Below, in pieces: positions 7,175-12,635 of a DNA stretch of 12,635 nt. A model generated the notes under the pieces. It saw only the letters and a list, made by a program, of their open reading frames with translations, was not told where the DNA came from and did not search any database. Position numbers and translations under genes: made by a program. The stretch covers positions 1-12,635 of the forward strand of contig JADKCK010000088.1 in the NCBI GenBank assembly GCA_016718845.1. The letters run 5' to 3'. Numbering within the stretch: the first letter of the stretch is position 1; every line of letters starts with the position of its first letter. The DNA is from Sphingobacteriales bacterium. GTDB lineage: Bacteria > Bacteroidota > Bacteroidia > Chitinophagales > UBA2359.

Positions 7175-8491
7175 CTATGGGATTTGGACTATATCCGCAT
7201 TTGCCATGCGGCAGCTAAACGAAAAGTCAATTAAACCTGTGCCGCTTTGCGATACTTTTTGGGTAACATCGTCTATTACCACCGCTTGCCTTTGTTTTCG
7301 CCCACGCATTGAGTAAGGCATATTACAATAGGCTTCGGGTGAACGTAGCAGGTCCCGGAGCCACATTGCCTGTTTATTGGTTAGTTGGCACACAACCTCA
7401 AAACCTTGTTCGGCTGATACATTGTATCGTATTGAACCTGCACCGGACACCTCAAAGACGTGAGTAGTTTGGTTGTGCAGTAATGGCACAGCGGCTAATT
7501 GTCCTTTTGCGCTTTGGGTTCGGGCTATTTCGCCCGACAACAAAACGGTATCAGCAACGCCGTATTTATTCATGAAAGACAAGGCAATGCCTTTTCGGTA
7601 TGGGTCGCAGCATTCAACGACCTTGTACTCTATTGCGGGGGTAAATCCTGTTAAAACTCCAACGACACATTTTATTTGGACGGTATAGGTATCGCCTACT
7701 GCTATCCCCAAAGTGTAAAGGTCGTTGAGCGTAAAAAAATCGGTCGGCACATGAATATACAAACCCGCTGCAAAAGCATCAACCGTTGTTGTCGTGACGG
7801 TTCCATCGGGCTTTGTGACCTCAACCACGTAGAACGATGTATTTGGGCAAGTATAAGCCAAATAACTCCTATAGTCCGAACAAGTCAAATTTCCTTTTGC
7901 GGGAATGTCGCTTAACCAATTACTGAAATAAGGACTTGAAAACTGCCCATTTTCGCCCCAAAACTGTCCTACTACTAACACCCCGCCAAAATACATTCCA
8001 CCCGCGCCGACGGGGTACAATACTAAATCGGCATTCGATGCTGAATTGGTTATTTTTGTAGGCTCTAGTTCGGTACTGTAAATTGTCGGGTCGGTTGTGA
8101 TAAACAGACTGCCGCCTGCTTTATATTCGGCTTGGACGGTGATGTAAATATCTGCTAAATTTTGCGTGTTAAATCCAGTAAAGGTACTGCTTTGTGTGCC
8201 GCCAAATGGAGCTACCAAAGTTTGCGCAGACGCAGACACATCAAGCAAAAAATAAAACAAGGTGTTAATTCCTATAACGGTACGGCTTCTCCATGCGTTG
8301 CGGTATTTCGTAATGGGCTGTCCTGTTGTTGCGTCATAAACCGTTACCACTAAATTAGTAAGCTCTTCACCCGCAGATGCAACAACTGCCCACCCCCATT
8401 GTATTGGGCGGTAGGCACTATAATAAGTGTCTATTGGGTATCCGCTATTTAATAGACTTGGTGATTGTAGTGCAACTCCTGAAATTGCCAT
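7175..8491 (-). CDS. Phage tail structural protein, 438 aa, function unknown
   Basis: ATG at 8491, two bases after the TAA of the 90 aa gene; stop TAG at 7177-7175. The sequence is beta-rich (many Thr, Val, Tyr, Phe) and lacks a signal peptide or membrane segment, as expected for a virion protein. Cysteines are concentrated in the middle: CSDYRSYLAYTC near residue 205, one near 277, then VECCDPY near 294. This is followed by GIALSFMNKYGVADT, which resembles a conserved stretch in Bacteroidota phage tail proteins (from memory, not searched). The C-terminal part (SPEAYCNMPYSMRGRKQRQ) precedes a FSFSCRMAN strand. It lies directly before the large tail-tip protein, probably in one transcript, so a baseplate or distal tail role is the best inference. 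Confidence 0.75.
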   Translation of the reverse strand: MAISGVALQSPSLLNSGYPIDTYYSAYRPIQWGWAVVASAGEELTNLVVTVYDATTGQPITKYRNAWRSRTVIGINTLFYFLLDVSASAQTLVAPFGGTQSSTFTGFNTQNLADIYITVQAEYKAGGSLFITTDPTIYSTELEPTKITNSASNADLVLYPVGAGGMYFGGVLVVGQFWGENGQFSSPYFSNWLSDIPAKGNLTCSDYRSYLAYTCPNTSFYVVEVTKPDGTVTTTTVDAFAAGLYIHVPTDFFTLNDLYTLGIAVGDTYTVQIKCVVGVLTGFTPAIEYKVVECCDPYRKGIALSFMNKYGVADTVLLSGEIARTQSAKGQLAAVPLLHNQTTHVFEVSGAGSIRYNVSAEQGFEVVCQLTNKQAMWLRDLLRSPEAYCNMPYSMRGRKQRQAVVIDDVTQKVSQSGTGLIDFSFSCRMANADIVQIP

Positions 8492-8493
8492 AA

Positions 8494-8766
8494 TTAGTTT
8501 ATTTTATCAAATTCTTCAGTAAAAGTAGTGCCGTTTTTATAGGCTGCTAGTTCGGCAATCTGCCCTTTTAGTAGCGACTTTTGCTTATCAACACTATTTT
8601 GAGCGTTGTATTCTGTCAAAAAAGTAGCGGGTATTTGACCTGTTGCATAGCTTTGGACTTCGCAATAAACCACAACGCGGTCGGCTCCTTCGCCTAAGCT
8701 GGTGTTTATGGCTTCGCAAAAATCAATAACCTCCTGCTCTGTCTTTGGTGTTGTTACTGTTGGCAT
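8494..8766 (-). CDS. Hypothetical protein, 90 aa
   Basis: ATG at 8766 and TAA at 8496-8494, with a two-base gap on each side, so the frame is tightly packed into the operon. The protein begins MPTVTTPKTEQEVIDFCEAI and ends TFTEEFDKIN. It is acidic, looks mixed alpha/beta, and has no membrane segment or recognisable motif. By position between the gp10-like protein and the tail structural proteins it is probably a small virion or assembly protein. I do not recognise the family. Confidence 0.7.
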   Translation of the reverse strand: MPTVTTPKTEQEVIDFCEAINTSLGEGADRVVVYCEVQSYATGQIPATFLTEYNAQNSVDKQKSLLKGQIAELAAYKNGTTFTEEFDKIN

Positions 8767-8768
8767 AA

Positions 8769-9350
8769 TTATTTTAATTCTTTAAAAGCGTTTTGAAATA
8801 ATATTTGTATCGCAGCCTCCGCATAGTCTTTTACATAAGCAAGCAGTTCGCGTTCCATCGCCTCGCGGCTTTGGTCTATAAAATCTGTTCGCAACCCTGT
8901 TTGGCTAAACCGTTTTGAGGCTCGCGTTGGCATTCCCTCTTTCTTATGTTTTCGGGCGATAGCAAAAGCTATTGATGTGGCTTCTTTTTGCGAGCTTGCA
9001 CCCATGCGTAACTTTGCGTATCTAGTTAAGGCTGCAATGTATTTCGATGTGCCACCTTTCCCTTGCCCGCTTTTTCGGTCGGTGAAAGGAATACGGCTTG
9101 CAGGTACGCCCGCATCAACAAACCGCCCATAGTAGGGCATCAAAAAGTCAATCCGCAGCCCGCGTTTTGTGGTGACGCTGCTGTCGGGGTTAAACGTCGC
9201 AGAAACAGTTTCTACAACTTTAAACTCGACCTGCTGCTCAAACTTGCCAGTTAGTGTGTGTCCTTGTGCCTTGAATTCTGCTATGACGTATTGATAAGCA
9301 ATTTTGCCTATCTCGTCTGCAAGCGCTTTTAAATCTGCTATGGTTGCCAT
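8769..9350 (-). CDS. HK97 gp10-like neck / tail-completion protein (193 aa)
   Basis: ATG at 9350 overlaps the end of the 188 aa gene by 13 bases. The sequence resembles the HK97 gp10 type of head-tail joining or tail-completion protein, which is found at the interface of neck and tail tube. Features seen: an amphipathic N-terminal helix (ADLKALADEIGKIAYQYV), a beta segment with PYYGRFVDAGVPASR near residues 73-86 matching the family's 'Y-x-x-F/Y-V-D/E-x-G' feature, and a basic region with KEATSIAFAIARKHKKEGMP around 122-141, followed by FSQTGLRTDF. It closes with a long helix. The IAFAIARKHKKEGMP stretch is common in Bacteroidota phage versions as I remember them. The assignment rests on motifs and context. 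Confidence 0.65.
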   Translation of the reverse strand: MATIADLKALADEIGKIAYQYVIAEFKAQGHTLTGKFEQQVEFKVVETVSATFNPDSSVTTKRGLRIDFLMPYYGRFVDAGVPASRIPFTDRKSGQGKGGTSKYIAALTRYAKLRMGASSQKEATSIAFAIARKHKKEGMPTRASKRFSQTGLRTDFIDQSREAMERELLAYVKDYAEAAIQILFQNAFKELK

Positions 9351-9903
9351 TTGTCCGCTGTTTGTTTTTCTAAGTCAATTTTAGTTATCGGTTCGTATGC
9401 CGCTAGTTCGGCGGGTACACCCTGTTCGTCAAAATTCCATTCGGAACAACTACTAACAAGGCATAGGTTAAAATCAATCTCTAAAAACAATAATTGGTCG
9501 TCGTGTGCAACTCCGTCAAGTTGCCCTATTACCGCCCCCTCTATCTCAAAAGCCTTTGAATTGTCGCCATACCATGTAAGGAATGAAAGCAAAGATTGAA
9601 TTGCTTCAGTAAGGTCGCGATGCCCCTCTACCATTGTTCGGGTGTCCATGCCCGCGTTATTTTTGTAGCCATACAAATCAAATAGCACCAATTTGCATTG
9701 GTAGTATTTGCGGCTACCACCAAAGGTAACGGTCGGTGGTTGAAATAGCAAATATGGGTACAACTTGCCGACCTCGCCTGTCGGGTCAAAGTTATTTTGT
9801 CGCGACGTGTTAATGTCCGAAGTCCAGCCGTATTGGTAGGAATTTATAACGGGGTCAAACTGAACCGCCAAATTGAGTAAGTTTGAAAATTGTACTAAGT
9901 CCA

Positions 9904-9904
<1 letters not shown>
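9338..9904 (-). CDS. Hypothetical phage protein, 188 aa (neck or tail-terminator candidate)
   Basis: ATG at 9904 forms a TAATG junction with a possible upstream stop (TAA 9906-9904). The frame is intact to TAG 9340-9338 and overlaps the gp10-like gene. The protein begins MDLVQFSNLLNLAVQF and has a conserved-looking FQPPTVTFGGSRKYYQCKL stretch near residues 54-72. That is followed by a beta strand and a helix (LTEAIQSLLSFLTWYG) near 98-113. Its size and place next to a gp10-like gene suggest a tail terminator or other neck protein, many of which are 130-190 aa with alpha/beta folds. I see no motif that proves this. Confidence 0.7.
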
Positions 9905-10147
<243 letters not shown>

Positions 10148-10151
<4 letters not shown>

Positions 10152-10858
10152 GTAGCCGCCAAAGCTTCTTTGTATGTTTTCGATACCTGCCGCAATTTCG
10201 TCAGAGTCTGGGCTGCTGTAAAGATTTGCAAATCTTGCATGTAACCCCGCTGTAACTTCTGCAAAAAAAAACCTACATACAAAAGCGTGTCCATTGGCAA
10301 GCCCAAAAAGTGTTCGGCTCGTTGCTCTATGTCGTAATCTTCGTACCATTCACCCGCTTTGCGGCATAGTACGGCGGTTAGTTTTGTTAGGGCAATGTAG
10401 CTGCCGTTTTCCAACTGCTTGCAACCGTCTTGTAACAGTTGAGCCATCACCAACTCGCCCGCCGTCTCTTCGGTCATTAACTTGGTAGGCAAATAATAAG
10501 TTTCGCCCTCAAACAAAAAAGATGCTTTTGTTCCGTTTTCCGATACGGCGTATTGGTATTCATAGTCTGCCTTTAATGTGCTTTCTATGTGATACCACAA
10601 CTTTTGTAGTTCGGTTGCCTTAACCTGTTTCATGCCTACCTCGTAAGGAATGCCGCAGCAAACCTCCACCACCTTAGCCATATAGGAGTAAGCGTCTTGT
10701 ATTTCTTTGTGGCTAAACTTGACCTTATCACCCGCTATAAAACTTTTAAACTTTTCGGGGGCAACCAAAGCCACAACCGCCAAATACTGCCGCATCGTAA
10801 TATCTTCCCACATTGTCGGGCAACTGTATTCGATGTTGTTAATCGTTATCCTTAGCAT
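10148..10858 (-). CDS. Hypothetical phage protein, 236 aa
   Basis: ATG at 10858 lies inside the previous gene (20-base overlap, 10858-10839) and has an A-rich leader with no Shine-Dalgarno. The TGA overlaps the next gene's ATG. The protein begins MLRITINNIEYSCPTMWEDI and continues with TMRQYLAVVALV; this 'beta hairpin then W-x-x-I-T-x-R-Q-Y' start is one I associate with uncharacterised Bacteroidota phage proteins, some of which are tail-chaperone-like, but the match is only an impression. The rest is mainly helical with CCGIPYEV near residue 67 and ends LRQVSKTYKEALAAT. No membrane segment or catalytic motif is apparent. The frame is undamaged although terL nearby is broken. Confidence 0.75.
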
Positions 10859-11162
10859 CTTTTTTTAGGTTATCGGCGGTGATAGTTTCTTTATCGCTTG
10901 CCGTTCCTTTTGTTACGGCTGCAATGGCTGTTTTGAGGTCGTCTTTGGGCAATTCCTTTTGAGATGGGGCTTGCATCTGCAAAGGCAAGAACGCCCCTTT
11001 TTTAGTTTGCGGTGGGCTTGTAAATGCCTTTACAAGGACGTTGCAAAACTCCATTAGCTTGTTTAGCTCTTTGTCTTGTGGCATGGATGCAGCCTCTTTT
11101 ACAATTTCTTGTAACAACTTAATCCGCCCTTCTTTCGTTGCAAGTGATTTTTTGATGTCCAT
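10839..11162 (-). CDS. Hypothetical protein, 107 aa, lysine-rich and partly disordered
   Basis: ATG at 11162, three bases after the terL stop (TAA 11168-11166). Residues 1-50 look helical (GRIKLLQEIVKEAASMP, then LNKLMEFCNVLVKAF). From about 51 to the end the chain is rich in Lys, Thr, Asp and Pro, looks disordered and ends KKDAKDND. The gene overlaps the 236 aa gene by 20 bases. The shape, a helical bundle with a charged tail, would suit a scaffold-, chaperone- or DNA-associated factor, but nothing identifies it. Position after terL argues for a morphogenesis role. Confidence 0.7.
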   Translation of the reverse strand: MDIKKSLATKEGRIKLLQEIVKEAASMPQDKELNKLMEFCNVLVKAFTSPPQTKKGAFLPLQMQAPSQKELPKDDLKTAIAAVTKGTASDKETITADNLKKDAKDND

Positions 11163-11165
11163 ATT

Positions 11166-12635
11166 TTAATAAATAAAGCTGTTATTGTTAGTTAGTTCTT
11201 CACGAACCGCTATTTCTATGCAGTCCACAATATCGTCGTGTGTTGATTTTGGAAAGTTCTTTACCTGCTCCCTTAGCTTTTCACCCCATTTGGCACCTGC
11301 TAAGATGCCTACCCTTTCGGATTGTAGTATTGGGGTGATAGCATGAACGCGTTGTATCTTATCCGTTGTTGGGCTTTTCGATGCAAAGGCGTTTAGCCCT
11401 TTGTGACTAACAAGTGCATCGATAAGGTCTTTGCCATTCGCTTTCGGTTCGATACGCAAAATAGCTACTATCGTTGTAACCATGTTCGGCTGTAAAGTCT
11501 GTCACATGGTCAAGCAAAGCGGAAAAGCCTAACCAAACTTCACTCATGGCAATTATGTACAGCTTGTTTCTGAATGTGAAATATCCTAAAATCACACTCG
11601 GGTCGTTTGTGGTCTTAGCGGTGTAGGCTCCGTCAATACAGAACGCAATTTGTATTGTTTCATTTGCGGCTTTACTTCGTTTAATACCGCCAAATAATCA
11701 AACTCAAAAAACCAATCGGGGTTGATAATATTCCCGCCGTCTGGTGCTGGCGCTTGCATGTATTGACCAGACCATGCCCTTTTACTTTGTAGCTCGTTAC
11801 ATATTTCGGGCGTTAATCTTATCGGGTCAAGGTAGCCGTTTATGTAGCGGTGTCGATATTCCGCCGTAGTACTGTTGGATAACATAGCAGGTAGGCAGAT
11901 GTGCCTAACATGTGGAAAGGTAGTAAGGAATTGAGCGGTGCTGTCGTCTTCGTGTAGCCGTTGCATTACCAAAATAAACACGCTTGCCTCGCTTGTTTTG
12001 CGGCTTGGTACGGTTTCATTTAGCCATTTATTAACTGCTGTCCTTTCGGCTTCACTATCGGCACTTCGTGGGTTCATAGGGTCGTCGATAATAAATAAGT
12101 GGGCATGTTTGCCCGTTATATGCCCCTTTGTGCCTATCGTTTTCTCCCTCCCCCCCCGCATTATTTTGGAGCTGGGTTTAGCGCCTGCGCGTCCCGCCTC
12201 ACAAACAAATCACCAAAAAGCCATTGGTATCGTTCCGCAGCAATAACTTTCTTTCTGCTATCCTGAGCAAAGTCCGTAGCCAACTCGCTTTCGTAACTTG
12301 CTGAAATGATTTGCAAACTCGGGTCTTTTATCCAACACCAAGCAGGGAACAAGATACTAAAAATACTGCTTTGCTCATCCCCGGCGGAACATTCACGACC
12401 AAATCGTAAGGAGACGACTCTCGCTTAAATAACCGTTCTCCGATTATCTGTAACTCATTACACAATACCTCAATGTGCCATGAATTAACAAACGGCTCTG
12501 AACTTACACATGACCAAAACCAGTAAAGAAATGATAAAAGACCTTTGGTAATATTCCTAGAATGCCCTCGCCGTTAATGATTTCGGCAATCTTTGAAAGT
12601 TGGTCGTGGTTAATTTTTTTTACCGTTTCGTCATC
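11166..12635 (-). CDS. terL: Terminase large subunit, 5' end beyond the window, reading frame broken by about five indels
   Basis: TerL is the ATP-driven DNA-packaging motor and genome-cutting nuclease. Joined across frames, about 490 residues can be read. Frame pieces are roughly 12635-12543, 12541-12371, 12370-12164, 12160-11644, 11641-11462 and 11458-11166. Motifs in order: WHIEVLCNELQIIGERLF; Walker A region NVPPGMSK at 12393-12370; ISASYESELATDFAQDSRKK; NAGG-type turn and HITGKHAHLFIIDDPM with Walker B (IIDD); coupling motif FILVMQRLHEDD; the RNase H-like nuclease with CIDGAYT (first Asp) and, near the end, STHDDIVDC (late Asp). Each break sits at a short homopolymer and a one-base change (two near 12164) restores the frame, so miscalled bases are likelier than true decay. 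It could still be a decaying prophage gene. The stop is TAA 11168-11166. Confidence 0.85.

Noticed and set aside
12328..12635. terL beginning inside the window in the frame that covers 12541-12371
   Set aside because: That frame has a TAA at 12576 and no ATG, GTG or TTG between it and the conserved region; the adjacent frame reads smoothly from the window edge into it after one added base near 12542.

Overview
The window is part of a tailed (probably siphovirus-like) phage or prophage. Every supported gene lies on the minus strand, so transcription runs from base 12635 towards base 1, in one nearly gapless block with short overlaps (ATGA and TAATG junctions, or gaps of 2-4 nt). A Bacteroidota host is suggested by the style of the proteins (tail structural protein, gp10-like protein, tape-measure C-terminus, BspA-like leucine-rich repeats) and by A-rich gene leaders that mostly lack a Shine-Dalgarno sequence. 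This is inference from family resemblance, not a database result.

Layout in the direction of transcription: (1) 12635-11166, large terminase subunit (terL), with ATPase and nuclease motifs readable but spread over several reading frames by single-base indels; (2) 11162-10151, two intact genes of unknown function (107 and 236 aa); (3) 10151-9904, a small gene whose 3' part is replaced by a run of 38 G and other G-rich sequence, almost certainly an assembly artefact; (4) 9904-8494, a 188 aa protein, a gp10-like neck or tail-completion protein (193 aa) and a 90 aa protein; (5) 8491-4519, two large tail structural proteins (438 and 883 aa), the second ending in a short BspA-like leucine-rich repeat domain that may contact the host surface; (6) 4522-4172, a 116 aa protein; (7) 4119-254, the tape measure protein, split by a -1 frame change near 2070 into 693 and 603 aa parts; (8) 257-1, the start of a further gene that runs off the left edge.

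Together these genes supply the DNA-packaging motor, neck joining, tail length determination and tail-tip structure. Portal, protease and major capsid genes are not between terL and the tail genes, so they lie outside the window in an uncommon order. I see no RNA gene, CRISPR array, insertion sequence, attachment site, integrase or lysis gene. I did not find a convincing new defence or mobile system. The points most worth a second look are the homopolymer-linked frame breaks (terL, tape measure), the poly-G junction, the leucine-rich repeat tail protein and the gene order.
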